This document shows positions 27,769-37,152 of a stretch of DNA of 41,551 nt, piece by piece (within the stretch, counting starts at the first letter, position 1; each line of letters starts with the position of its first letter). The position numbers and the translations under genes were made by a program. Origin of the DNA: Chloroflexi bacterium TSY (GTDB taxonomy: Bacteria; Chloroflexota; Anaerolineae; Caldilineales; Caldilineaceae). The stretch lies in assembly GCA_019217005.1 (NCBI GenBank), contig JAHBNG010000133.1:1-41551 (forward strand). The letters are read 5' to 3'. Below the pieces are notes generated by a model. That model made no database searches and was not told where the DNA came from. It saw only the letters and a program-made list of their open reading frames with translations.

Positions 27769-28649
27769 TTCCTCTTCCTCACTTCCCAAAAGAAGCCGAA
27801 GGCATTCGCCACCTGGGAAACAAAGAGCAACCCGACCAGCAGCCATGTCCACCAACCCAACTCTTGGCGAAATGGATAGCGTAATAAGTTGCGATAAAAC
27901 GATAGCGGCTCTGGCCTCACATGTGACTGACCTCGGCTGCTGCGCAACTGATGAAAATGAAACGCCCCGCGACCATAATTGAAATGCTGCCGCCAGAAGC
28001 TGCGCAGGTTCATGTCATGGAAATGATAGACGACCAGTTGCGGCGCGTAGATCATGTTGCGTTCTTCATGCTGCCAGCGGTCGCATAGTTCGCGGTCCTC
28101 TCCCGCAGCAAGCGGGAAGCTTGTATCGAATCCGTTCGATGCTTTGAACTGTTCGGCGGGCACAACCAAGTTGTTTGAGGTAAAAAATATTGTTTTCTCC
28201 GGATCTGTATTGAAATAGCTATAGAGATAATCGATCAGTAGTTGGCTGGCGGTTGCATAGAGATTGTTGGGCAGCCCATTGATGGTACGTCCACCGATCA
28301 TTGCGTCTGGTTCATCCTGAATGCAACGGGCCAGTTTTGTCAAGTAGTCTGGTGCTAACGTACAATCATCATCTGTAAAGATGAGATGTTTTCCCTTGGC
28401 ATGGCCGGCACCTGTATTGCGTGCGGTGGCTGGCCCACTATTTTCCTGGCGCAGGATAGTTGTACTGATTCGGTGCCGACAGTCTTCTGGAACTGGGAGC
28501 GCAGGCACGTCGCTACCATCGCTAACCACAATCACTTCAAATTGATCGGAAGGATAGGCGATATTGGTCAGCGACCCAAGGCACCGCTTCAACTGTACAG
28601 GACGAGCATAGGTAGGAATTATGATAGAAAAGTGTATACGTTCAGACAT
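27765..28649 (-). CDS. GT2 glycosyltransferase (cargo copy 3)
   Basis: The protein sequence matches the other two copies and is intact. It follows the intact GT4 in the native order. See the copy at 13291-14175 for motifs and start choice. Confidence 0.88.
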   Translation of the reverse strand: MSERIHFSIIIPTYARPVQLKRCLGSLTNIAYPSDQFEVIVVSDGSDVPALPVPEDCRHRISTTILRQENSGPATARNTGAGHAKGKHLIFTDDDCTLAPDYLTKLARCIQDEPDAMIGGRTINGLPNNLYATASQLLIDYLYSYFNTDPEKTIFFTSNNLVVPAEQFKASNGFDTSFPLAAGEDRELCDRWQHEERNMIYAPQLVVYHFHDMNLRSFWRQHFNYGRGAFHFHQLRSSRGQSHVRPEPLSFYRNLLRYPFRQELGWWTWLLVGLLFVSQVANAFGFFWEVRKRK

Positions 28650-28756
28650 CATCAATCGGTCATTTACTTGCCAACAGCATTTTGCCGTAAACTAGCGCAA
28701 TCCTTACCAGTGATTCAGAATGACAGTTCAGGGCTGTTGTGGTCTATCAATTCTGG

Positions 28757-29932
28757 TCATAGAATGCTTTGATATAAGTCGATAAATCGGCTAACAAAAA
28801 TTTCTTCGGTAAATTGAGCCAGTGCCACCTCGCGTCCCGCCATACCCATTTGCTCCGCGAGTGTGCGATTCTGTAACAGATTCAGCAGGACCGTAGTAAG
28901 ACAAGCTACGTTATCGGGCGGGACAAGAAAACCAGTTTCACCATTGCGCACAATTTCACGCAAGCCACCTGAGTCGCTAGCCACCACTGCAATGCCACGC
29001 ATCATGGCCTCGGGCGCAACCATGCCAAAGGGTTCTGTCCAACGTGAGGGAACCACCTGTGCCCATGCCTGGCCAAAGTGTTGTTCCATCTCGGCACGTG
29101 GCAGATGACCAAGCATGGAGACCTGCTCAGATAGCCCTTGCCCGGCAATGAGTTCTTGGAGCTTAACAATCTCTGGGCCATCTCCCGCAATAAGCAGTCT
29201 GGCTTGAGGGATTTTAGCCACGACTTGACCAAAGGCCCGAATCAATACATCAACCCCTTTCTCCCAAACTAACCGGCCAGCAAAAACGACCGTTGGCGGT
29301 GACATGAGCGGTATCGGACGTAATGGGCGAATGGGGATACCACACCAAGCAACTTCTACTGGCTCAATACCTTCCGCAATCAAGCGGTCTTTAACCGCCG
29401 CGCTGTTGGCAACAACGAGATTAAAGGCGCTGCGCCATCGCTGCCAGAGGTGCATCTGAAGCATCAGAGGGAGCCAGTCGCGCGCCGGCAGGCAGTGATT
29501 TCGATAACAGGCGACACCCGTTGAATTGTGGCAGGGGTTGCCATCAGGCAATGTCTTATGACCCAGTGGGCAGATGGGGCGATACCAAGCCGCATGATAT
29601 AGACTTGGTATATTTTGTAGCAGCCTCAAGATCAGGGGTGAAAGCTGGGTCAGGAAAATCTTGATATGGACCACATCCGGTTGAAACTCGGCCAAGACAC
29701 GCGCCAATCGGCGCATAGCCCACGGGTTCGCCGTCTGCAATAGCGTTCGGAAACTGGACGTGGTGCCAAAACATTCATAATCAGCTAGTGTATCGCCGCC
29801 TTGGCGTTGTGCGCTGCTGGCAAAAAGGCGCGCATCGTGTCCGCGTTTTCGTAGACCATCACGCAACGACAGCATGATCAATTCGGCACCGCCAGTAGGG
29901 GTTGCGTAGTCGTTAACGAGTAGAATCTTCAT
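28757..29932 (-). CDS. GT4 glycosyltransferase (cargo copy 3)
   Basis: The protein appears identical to the other two 391-residue copies. It is closest to the native context, being 20 bases overlapped with the GT4 gene that is now split by IS copy E. Native transcription would have come from upstream, through sulfotransferase and GT4; IS-E and IS630 now lie in between. Confidence 0.9.
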   Translation of the reverse strand: MKILLVNDYATPTGGAELIMLSLRDGLRKRGHDARLFASSAQRQGGDTLADYECFGTTSSFRTLLQTANPWAMRRLARVLAEFQPDVVHIKIFLTQLSPLILRLLQNIPSLYHAAWYRPICPLGHKTLPDGNPCHNSTGVACYRNHCLPARDWLPLMLQMHLWQRWRSAFNLVVANSAAVKDRLIAEGIEPVEVAWCGIPIRPLRPIPLMSPPTVVFAGRLVWEKGVDVLIRAFGQVVAKIPQARLLIAGDGPEIVKLQELIAGQGLSEQVSMLGHLPRAEMEQHFGQAWAQVVPSRWTEPFGMVAPEAMMRGIAVVASDSGGLREIVRNGETGFLVPPDNVACLTTVLLNLLQNRTLAEQMGMAGREVALAQFTEEIFVSRFIDLYQSIL

Positions 29933-30525
29933 ATTGCGGATTTTTCAACAGACACTGTCGATAAACCTCATGAGTTTGTCGGCCAATTTCGTTCCAGTTA
30001 AAGCGATCTGCCTGTTGCAGATTAGATCGTCCCATAGCTGCCAAGTCCGCAGATTGGGCCTTTTGCAGCGCCTGCAGCAGACCATTTCGTTCATTAGCGT
30101 TGTAGAAGAAACAACCTTGATCCGCCAGCGTCTCGGCAATGCAGCCCACCCGCGGGGCAATAACCGCTTTACCAAACGACATTGCCAGAATCACCGTACT
30201 GGAGGTCAGAATCTCTCGGAAAGGTAGAACGACAAGATCCGCCGCGTTCATATATAGTTGAATATCTGTGTTGGCCACATAATCCAGATAAAGATGAATG
30301 TTCTCATGGGATCGACCACGGCTTTCTAGCAACGCTTGGGCCTCATTGCTTTCTGGTTTTCCAACAAGCAGCAGCCGCGCGTGAGGATTTTCAAGTTGCT
30401 CGAAGGCATCGATAAGATCGAAAACCCCCTTTGTATGGTTGAATCCTGCCAAAGAAGAGAAAGAGCAGCTCGTCTTGTGCAAAACCAAGTCTCTCTCTGG
30501 CTTTGGATAGGCTGATCTGGTTGTC
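29913..30525 (-). pseudogene. GT4 glycosyltransferase, 3' part at home locus
   Basis: This is the C-terminal half of the gene whose N-terminal half is at 32022-32505. Removing IS-E with one TGTCA joins FIDYYD to NQISLSKARERLG in frame. This copy has five Gs instead of four at the KGVFDL codons (about 30424-30428), a +1 shift absent from copies 1 and 2. By chance the shift creates a longer GTG-started open frame (29913-30527) whose first ~33 residues are in the wrong phase. It is therefore doubly broken. Confidence 0.83.
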
Positions 30526-30526
30526 A

Positions 30527-32021
30527 CTTTACTTTCTGGTAAAAGAGATGAGGTGAGAAATGTGACAAAAAGCGGTTAGCGTTTCATCCTAAAGGTAGAG
30601 AACCCAAAAAAGGAGGAAGGAATGCTAACCGCGCCAGAAATAACTATAGCAGTACTGATGAATGTATTGCAAGTAACGCCGGTGGGAACAAACGTAAATG
30701 TAATGCGTCTGATGTGGGCGATGATGAATGGGTCGTTTCTGAAAAGTCGAGGAGCAATCCATAGTGGATTGAGTGAAAGCGGGTTTGAAGATGAGGAGCT
30801 CCGGCGAAGCTGGTGGAGCTTTCGATATGGATCATGGGATATCACAAGTCTGCTGGGGTCGTGGCAAGAAGAAGTGGAAAGGGGAATGGGAGGCAAAAAA
30901 GTTAGAAGGGTACCGAGTGAAAAGCATAGATATCACAGGGTTCTGGCGACCGAAGCTGCAAGGGAAAGTGAACCGACTCTATAACTCAACGGCTCGTCGG
31001 GCATTGTCCGCGCTCATCTTTGGAGTGATGATAAGCTCGGGGGAGATAGGCGGGAAGCGAGTGCCACTGCTCAAGGCAATCATGAGATGCACGGTTGGAA
31101 CAAAGGAAAGTGAGTTTCGGAAAAAGCTGCTGACAGAGACGAAGAAATCACTGGAGTCAGACGAAGTGGCGGTGGTCGATGCCGGGTTTACAATCAGAGA
31201 AATGCTAGAAAGCGGCATAGACCGATTTGTCCTGCGGGAAGCCATTAACTGCACAGTGCGCCGCAATGAGTTCCCCAAACGCAAAGAAAAAGGCAGACCA
31301 CCTGAATATGGTGATATTGTGCGTCCGCTCTCTCGCAGCTATAAGGGAAAGCGACTCGAGGCTACAACTCCGGACTCGTCTGGTCGCTTTCTCTATAGTG
31401 GTCGCCTGATTTGCTATCAAGCATGGCACAATCTCGTCCCCAGAACAACCAAGGTGGATACAGCCAACCGTACCTACTCGATTTACGTCATTCAGGATCC
31501 GGCCTACAACACACCTTTGGTTTTGGCGACCGTTATGACTTTGCAGCCTGAAACCATTTATCTTGTCTACCTGGAACGCTGGCCTGTTGAACCTCCCCCC
31601 TTGGCTTCCAAGCAGATGATTGGCTTACATCGTCAATTTGTTCATGCCGATGAGGCTTGTTTCCGCTTACCTGAACTGGGGCTGCTGGCTGGCAATCTTC
31701 TTTCCCATTTAGCCGCTTCTCTTCCTCCCATACCGACTGGCTACTGGGATCGAGAGCCTCAATCCACTCCCGGCAGGCTGCGCCGTGTTCTCTCGAGTGC
31801 TCTTTTTCCAACTCCCGACCAACTCGACCCTGACTTTCGGAAAAAGGCCTCGGTTTCACACCATTTACCTAAAGGCGTTCTCGCTCATCGCCGCCTCAAT
31901 GCCGCTGCTTAAACTAGCCGAGCACTATTTTTACATTTTATCCCGGTTTTTCAGGGTGGATTCTTTTTTCTGCCCCTTTCGGTTTGCCCTTTGTCACTCA
32001 AGCCTTTACCAGAAAGTAAAG
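30527..32021 (+). mobile_element. IS copy E (IS4-superfamily type), 1495 bp
   Basis: It has 17-bp inverted repeats and a 5-bp duplication TGTCA (30522-30526 and 32022-32026). This marks an original insertion in a GT4 gene. It is in the same orientation as copies C and D. Confidence 0.9.
30622..31912 (+). pseudogene. IS transposase, copy E, +1 frameshift
   Basis: Four Gs at 30881-30884 break the frame as in copies A and D. The N-terminal allele is VGTNVNVMRLMWAMMNGSF with GLSESGF, shared with copy A only. The catalytic region lies in the overlapping second frame. Confidence 0.8.
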
Positions 32022-32505
32022 TGTCATAGTAGTCAATAAAATGACCGTGACCGATCACTGATATCTTCTTATGCAGGAATTTAGGCAGTTGATAGGTTTC
32101 CTGAGCAACGCGCTGCGCCGCTCGACAATGGACAATAATTTGATCATACATCAGGCAAAATAGTCGATTTAGTCGATACTCAAGCTGTGGGTTAGGATTG
32201 TCGGGCCAGTGTCGATCGTGTAAGGTCCAAACGATTTTGATACCCATCATCTTTATGATGAGGAGTTCAAGGCTGAATCGTAGTGTGCTCAGCACTGTCA
32301 GAAACCACTGCTTATGCAACCAAAATGGTGTCGTCCAGTGCAAATGAAGCACCTCTGGTTTGCCAAATTTGCGGATACTGCTCAACAGCGGCAGACGCTG
32401 GAAGTCACTCACCATCTGAATCTGAACATTATGTTTTGCGATGGCTTTTCCCAATAGTTCCTGATAGGGATTGCCTTGCGCATGAGGAACAAATAGAACT
32501 CTCAT
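32022..32505 (-). pseudogene. GT4 glycosyltransferase, 5' part, split by IS copy E
   Basis: This is the N-terminal ~161 residues of a GT-B glycosyltransferase: MRVLFVPHAQGNPYQELLGK, VLHLHWTTPFWL, KIVWTLHDRHWPDNPN and KKISVIGHGHFIDYYD. The acceptor-side HLHW and TLHD segments are typical of GT4 enzymes. The start at 32505 follows AAAGG at good spacing; an open frame upstream to 32568 has no ribosome site. Joined to 29913-30521 through the TGTCA duplication, and with the extra G of that copy ignored, it gives a 363-residue enzyme. This 5' half exists once in the window and was not amplified with the cargo. Confidence 0.83.
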
Positions 32506-32584
32506 TTTGATACCTTTATTGACGTGCCACGATGCCGTTGGCACCGTCCATAATCGATGAGCAGACATTTAGGAATGAGAATTT

Positions 32585-32669
32585 AATAACTTGAGCATTT
32601 CGTTAGGGATACGGAATACAGGATTCGGTCCGCTATCCTGTATCCTGATCTCCAGATGCACAAGTTATT
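32585..32669. repeat. 85-bp inverted repeat after the sulfotransferase
   Basis: AATAACTTGAGCA (32585-32597) and TGCACAAGTTATT (32657-32669) pair with one mismatch. A second inner stem, ATACAGGAT and ATCCTGTAT, encloses a short loop. It begins at the sulfotransferase stop codon and may be a transcript-end hairpin or a small non-autonomous element. Confidence 0.45.
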
Positions 32670-33180
32670 TACCGTCCATTCCTTAGCGGTTTGATTCGAT
32701 CCAAAATGTAAACTTGCTGTTCTTTATCAAAAAGCCGGTTAAATTTTTCTCCGTTGGTATTGAGAATGTCACACTGCACTGTATTTTTCCAGTACTCTTG
32801 TTCGGCGGTGAGACGTTTGGCCACTTGACGATATTGCACCATCGCCTCCGGGCTAAAGGCGACGTCCATAAAGCGGCAAATATTGGCCAATGCTGTCTCA
32901 GGCTGTTCTACCAATTCCTCGTATCTAACCAAGCAATGATTTTCCCTTGTCAAATAGCGTTCGGTTAACCTTATGGCTTGATTCCACCGTTCAAGACATT
33001 GATCGATATCATACTCACCTCCCCACAGATGGGGATAGTGGTGGGTAACCTCAAATAGTGAAGCCACAACATCTGGACCGTTGCGCACTAGTACAGAAAG
33101 GCATAAATGATTACATAGATAATTGCAGGAGTTATGTAAACTGGAGGCATCGATAATATCCCAAAGAAGGAGAAAAAGAG

Positions 33181-34504
33181 ATGCCAGGTCCAGAAGCCGA
33201 AAAAATCGAACTAAGCCCAAAAGCGAAAGAAGGTCTAGAGCAGTTAGTCAAGGGGCACACAACGGGCCAACAGATGGTCAAGCGAGCGCAGATAATTTTG
33301 TACGCAGCTGCGGGTAAAGATTCTGGGACAATTAGCCTAGAAGTGGGCGTGTCTCGCAAAACGGTCTTCAACTGGAAAAAGAGATGGCTAGCTCTAGAAG
33401 CGATACCGCTGGAAGAACTCACAGCGCAAGAGAGGTTGGAAGACCTGCCACGTCCTGGGGCACCGTCCGTAATCACGGCAGACCAAAGATGCCAACTGGA
33501 AGCCTTGGCCTGTGAATCGCCAGAGAAGTGCGGGCGTCCCATCAGCGAATGGACAGGGCGAGAAATCGCCGACGAACTGGTCAAGCGAAATATAGTAGAA
33601 AGTATCTCACCCAGACATGCGGCGAGGCTTTTAAAACAGCTACGGCAAAAGTCGGGTACAAAAAATGACCATAAGGGGTGAAATCCTAGAGCAGCCCTCT
33701 GTTTGCATGAAAAATTTGTACCCGACTTTTGCTGCTACTGTTTAAAAAGATGCATCAATTCGGCCCCATATGAGTCGCTACTGGCAAAACACGCCCAAGG
33801 ATGAACTCTTTGAGGTGAAGAGCCAAACCATCAATGACCTCTATGCCCGTGCTTCTGAACTGGCGAAGAAGGGTGAACTCGTTGTTTCCAACGATGAAAA
33901 GACAGGGGTTCAAGCCCTCGAAAGGAAATATCCCGATCGTCCAACTGTCCCTGGCAAAGACCGTCTCATTGAGCATGAGTATATCCGTCATGGCACCTTA
34001 GCCTTCATCCTGACATTCAATGTTGCCTTGGGTGGCATTCTCTGGGTCACTGCTGAACCCACCCGCACCGAGCACGATTATGTTGCACATATTCGCCAGA
34101 TGGTTGAGGCACACCCTCACATCAAACGTTGGCATATCGTGGTTGATAATCTCAACATCCATTGCTCCGAATCTCTTGTTCGCTACGTGGCCGCTGAGTC
34201 GGACATCACCTGTGATCTTGGTGTAAAAGGCAAATCTGGCATCCTCGAATCCATGAAGACTCGTGCCGAATTCTTGTCCCATCAAGAACATCGCATTGTC
34301 TTCTACTATACGCCTAAACATGCTTCCTGGATGAATCAGATTGAAATCTGGATTAGCATTTTGGTCCGTAAACTATTGCGCAAAGGTTCTTTTCTTTCTC
34401 TTGATGACTTACGCAACAAAGTTTTCGCTTTCATTGACTACTACAACCAAACTATGGCTAAACCTTTCCAGTGGACCTACAAGGGCAAGGCTCTATCTGC
34501 GTAA
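33181..34504 (+). pseudogene. IS630-family transposase, interrupted by a nested MITE
   Basis: The N-terminal 152 residues hold a helix-turn-helix region (SGTISLEVGVSRKTVFNWKK), then the SISPRHAARLLK segment. A ~106-bp MITE interrupts here. The catalytic half resumes at about 33747 with the frame leading into [13 protein letters not shown]. It carries [14 protein letters not shown] (first Asp), [14 protein letters not shown] (second Asp) and [20 protein letters not shown] (final Glu), the DDE set of IS630. Removing the MITE and its duplicated flank leaves one extra A, so the frame is not fully restored by this simple excision. The element would need transposase from elsewhere. Confidence 0.83.
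33636..33741 (+). mobile_element. MITE-gamma, ~106 bp, nested in IS630 transposase
   Basis: The two ends are inverted copies sharing GCAAAAGTCGGGTACAAA, with outermost bases ACAG and CTGT. An A/T-rich duplication (TTAAA, or TTTAAAA if the element is trimmed to CAG...CTG) flanks it. No coding capacity. It separates ARLLK from the next IS630 domain. The responsible transposase family is unknown. Confidence 0.72.
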
Positions 34505-34988
34505 TCATTTATGCCTCTTTGTACTAGGTGGATGAATCGTGCATCTGATATATATCGTTCAATCAGATCAATAAAGTAGATATGGCCTGGTGTCTTCTCC
34601 AACCAAATGGATTTCTCTTCCGCTCTGGTTAGTGTATCCAACACGGTCACAAACGCCTGAACATGACCTTTGAGCCAGAGGCTGTGTGGCGGTCGAGGTT
34701 CTTGCAAATCGGGCCGATTCATCTCCAGCGCCAACTGTTGCAGCCGTTTTTGCATGCGTTTTCGCATGGCGGACGGCACGATCCCCAGCCTGAGGCACCA
34801 AAAATGCCGACGCTTGATACCGGGCAGCCCAAAATAGTGGGTTTCGGGAAATGACAGTACCTGTGGCTGTGTGGCGATTAGGCTTTGTAATAAAGTGGTG
34901 CCCGAACGCGGACAGCCCACGAGAAAAATACGTCCTTTAATGTGGTGGTTCAAATCCTCATTCATCATCCCGATGTGATAAGCCCCCA

Positions 34989-36788
34989 TTAGGCTGGCAC
35001 TCGATCCAGGTTCTGTGCTTGAACCAACTGCCAATAGAGACCATACGCCTGCATCAGTTCTTCGTGTGTCCCCTGCTCAACCACCTGCCCCTCATCGAGT
35101 ACCACAATATTGTGCGCGTGCCGGATCGTCGACAAGCGGTGAGCGATGACCAGCAGCGTACGTCCCTGGCTGTAGTCATCGATCGCCATCTGGATCGACC
35201 GCTCGGTTTCTGAATCTAGATCGCTGGTTGCTTCATCCAAAATGAGCAGTTGCGGATTAACCAGCAGCGCGCGGGCAATGGCGATGCGCTGCTGTTGTCC
35301 ACCCGACAGACGGACACCCCGATCACCGAGCTTGGTGTCATACCCTTCGGGTAGGGTCAAAATAAAGTCGTGAATTTGCGCCTGTTTGGCGGCTTCAACG
35401 ACTTCGACCGCGGTGGCCGTTGGGCGCACAAATCGTATATTCTCTATGACGGAATCCCAGAATAACAACGCATCTTGGCTGACAACTGCGATTTTCGCGT
35501 GCCAATTGGCGATTTTTAAATGACGGATATCGACGTTGTCGACTGTGATACGACCAGACGTACAATCATGGAGACGGGCTACCAAATCGACAATCGTTGA
35601 CTTGCCGGCACCCGACGGCCCGACCACGGCGGTCATGCGCCCCTGGGGAATAGCAAACGAAACGTAGTCAAGCACGGCGGCTTCGTCGGGCTTGTACTGA
35701 AATGAAGCATCATCGAAGCATACACCATCTTGGATGGCCTCCAGGGTCAACGTGCCGTCTTCCAGGTACGATTTGTCATCCTCGGCCAGCAAATCCATGA
35801 CGGCCTGGATCGATGGCACATTGGCCGTCACCTGCGCCCGCGCACGGCTCAACTGCGCGGCTGGCCCCATTAGCCGGAAGACAATGACAATGAAGATCCC
35901 CATCTGCCCCATCCACGATTCGGTTTGGGCGGGCAGCAGAAATGTACCGATGATGAGCAGCAGGCTCAACCCCAAAACAACGCGCACGTTATACAATGGT
36001 CCCGTTTGGAAGATGAGCTTTTGGGATAGATAGTGATTTTCCACGTAGGCTTGCAGGGCTTTATCAAATTTGTCGATTCGCTGCGTCTCTTGTGAATATA
36101 ATCGGATGAGCTTCATGATCCAGAGGCTCTCAAACGTCACCTTATACATCTCTTGAATATGGGCGCGCGTGGCTTCACCGGCCTTGTGCAGCCGCTCGGC
36201 AGTTCCCTTGGGACTGAGCAACGACAGAACGAGCAGGAAGCCCATGGCTACGAGCGTCATCTGCCAGGAGATCAGGAGCATCAAGAGGCCATAGACGGCG
36301 AGAATCGCCACGTTCGAGACGGCACCAGCCACTTCACTGACGATGGTGCTAACCTGCTGCGTATGCCGCGTGACCGTTGCGAGTAAGTCACCCGCACGCT
36401 GCTGATTGATAAACTGGATCGACACGCGATGTAGCTGGCGATAGGCATCCTGCTTCAACTGTTGCTCGGCCCTGATCTTTAAACGCAACACCAGCAGGTT
36501 ATCCACATAGTTCATCAAGGCTTGTACCACAACAATACCGACCAAGGCAACCGCCACGAAGCGGAGCCGATTGAGCAGCGTCAGGGAACCCAGGAAGTCA
36601 CTAAGTGCGCCCATCAACGGGACGTTTTGCAAGAGTTCGCCCTGCTGCTGGCCGTCGTCCAACAGGGGCAAAACCAAGCCAATTCCCAGTCCCTCCACAG
36701 CCGCACCGGCGATGGCAACGATAACAATCGTGGCGACAAGGCGAGAGTAACGTCTCAGCAGGGCCAATATTTGGTGATAGTTATGCAT
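34989..36788 (-). CDS. MsbA-type ABC exporter (fused membrane and ATPase domains)
   Basis: This half-transporter of about 599 residues would work as a homodimer to flip a lipid-linked product across the membrane. Six helices occupy roughly residues 1-310 (such as IVIVAIAGAAVEGLGIGLVL, FVAVALVGIVVVQALMNYV, ILAVYGLLMLLISWQMTLVA). The ATPase domain has Walker A VVGPSGAGKSTIVDL (about residue 389), Q-loop VVSQDALLFWDS, signature RLSGGQQQRIAIARAL, Walker B LLILDEATSDLDSE and switch VIAHRLST. The native start is probably 36788, preceded by GGAGT; an ATG at 36836 inside the adjacent MITE adds 16 foreign residues. It overlaps the sulfotransferase start and probably exports the glycan or glycolipid of the locus. 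Confidence 0.88.
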   Translation of the reverse strand: MHNYHQILALLRRYSRLVATIVIVAIAGAAVEGLGIGLVLPLLDDGQQQGELLQNVPLMGALSDFLGSLTLLNRLRFVAVALVGIVVVQALMNYVDNLLVLRLKIRAEQQLKQDAYRQLHRVSIQFINQQRAGDLLATVTRHTQQVSTIVSEVAGAVSNVAILAVYGLLMLLISWQMTLVAMGFLLVLSLLSPKGTAERLHKAGEATRAHIQEMYKVTFESLWIMKLIRLYSQETQRIDKFDKALQAYVENHYLSQKLIFQTGPLYNVRVVLGLSLLLIIGTFLLPAQTESWMGQMGIFIVIVFRLMGPAAQLSRARAQVTANVPSIQAVMDLLAEDDKSYLEDGTLTLEAIQDGVCFDDASFQYKPDEAAVLDYVSFAIPQGRMTAVVGPSGAGKSTIVDLVARLHDCTSGRITVDNVDIRHLKIANWHAKIAVVSQDALLFWDSVIENIRFVRPTATAVEVVEAAKQAQIHDFILTLPEGYDTKLGDRGVRLSGGQQQRIAIARALLVNPQLLILDEATSDLDSETERSIQMAIDDYSQGRTLLVIAHRLSTIRHAHNIVVLDEGQVVEQGTHEELMQAYGLYWQLVQAQNLDRVPA

Positions 36789-36793
36789 ACTCC

Positions 36794-36948
36794 GGGGTGG
36801 TTCAAAATTAGGTTTACACTTTTGATATATAGACAAAAATCTATATGAGACCGTTTTCTCTCTGAGAACCGGCGAAATCAGAGAATATAAACGTTCTTTC
36901 TGTTTCTAAAAGTGTAAACCTATCTATCCAGCTAAAATGAACCACCCC
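36794..36948 (+). mobile_element. MITE-alpha copy 2, 155 bp, at the ABC exporter start
   Basis: It appears identical to the element at 16814-16968. The 8-bp duplication is CATACTCC (36786-36793 and 36949-36956). The insertion lies 5 bp upstream of the ATG at 36788, and the duplication re-creates the GGAGT before that start. The gene is now separated from its former upstream region, and the MITE supplies an alternative in-frame start. Confidence 0.88.
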
Positions 36949-37152
36949 CATACTCCCTCGTTAAATCACTCTGGCTCTTCAGGAATTCAGGGGGGTGACA
37001 AGTCCAGAAACGGTTAGCGCCGGTTGAGTGGCGTAGCCGTATCGAAACCAGAGCGGGTCTATCCCTTGAGATCCGGTTGAACCATCACTCTCCACTGGCG
37101 TCTTCTGGCTAGGGGGGCGTACCACATTTTTGGCGACGCTCTGATAGGCCCG
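36949..37152. other. Gap between ABC exporter and NRPS
   Basis: About 200 bp of host sequence with no recognised gene. Before the MITE arrived it was the leader between the NRPS stop and the ABC exporter start, both on the minus strand. No terminator hairpin was identified, so read-through is possible. Confidence 0.4.

Larger units (their letters stand above)
26723..30526 (-). repeat. Glycosyltransferase cargo, copy 3 of 3 (3804 bp)
   Basis: The reverse complement of 11415-15216 with two one-base insertions: a T in the MITE (near 27230) and a G in the GT4 fragment (C-run near 30425). This is the copy next to the surviving 5' half of the GT4 gene, so its right part sits at the original location. 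Confidence 0.9.
33091..34524 (+). mobile_element. IS630-family insertion sequence, 1434 bp
   Basis: The inverted ends begin GTACAGAAAGG and GTACAAAGAGG and share GGCATAAATGATTAC further in. TA flanks both sides (33089-33090 and 34525-34526), the fixed target of IS630/mariner-type elements. It carries a nested small MITE. Confidence 0.88.
32669..34989 (-). pseudogene. Sulfotransferase, split by an IS630-family element
   Basis: This enzyme would move sulfate from PAPS to a sugar or lipid. The 5' part (34527-34989) has the 5'-phosphosulfate-binding loop GRIFLVGCPRSGTTLLQSLI and WLEKTPGHIYFI. After the insertion, the 3' part (32669-33088) resumes with the 3'-phosphate-binding VRNGPDVVASLFEV, then CLVRYEELVEQPETALANIC. 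Deleting the IS and one TA gives RFIHLVRNGPDV in frame and a 294-residue protein, normal for the family. The start at 34989 overlaps the ABC transporter stop (TAATG), suggesting coupling; an ATG at 34968 or 34965 is also possible. Its place beside glycosyltransferases suggests sulfation of the exported glycan. Not functional as found. Confidence 0.85.

Noticed and set aside
29913..30527. An apparently complete 204-residue gene starting with GTG at the IS-E junction
   Set aside because: Its first ~33 residues are out of phase with the GT4 protein. It exists only because this copy has five Gs instead of four. The true frame reads FGRIQPYKGVFDL and has no start here.
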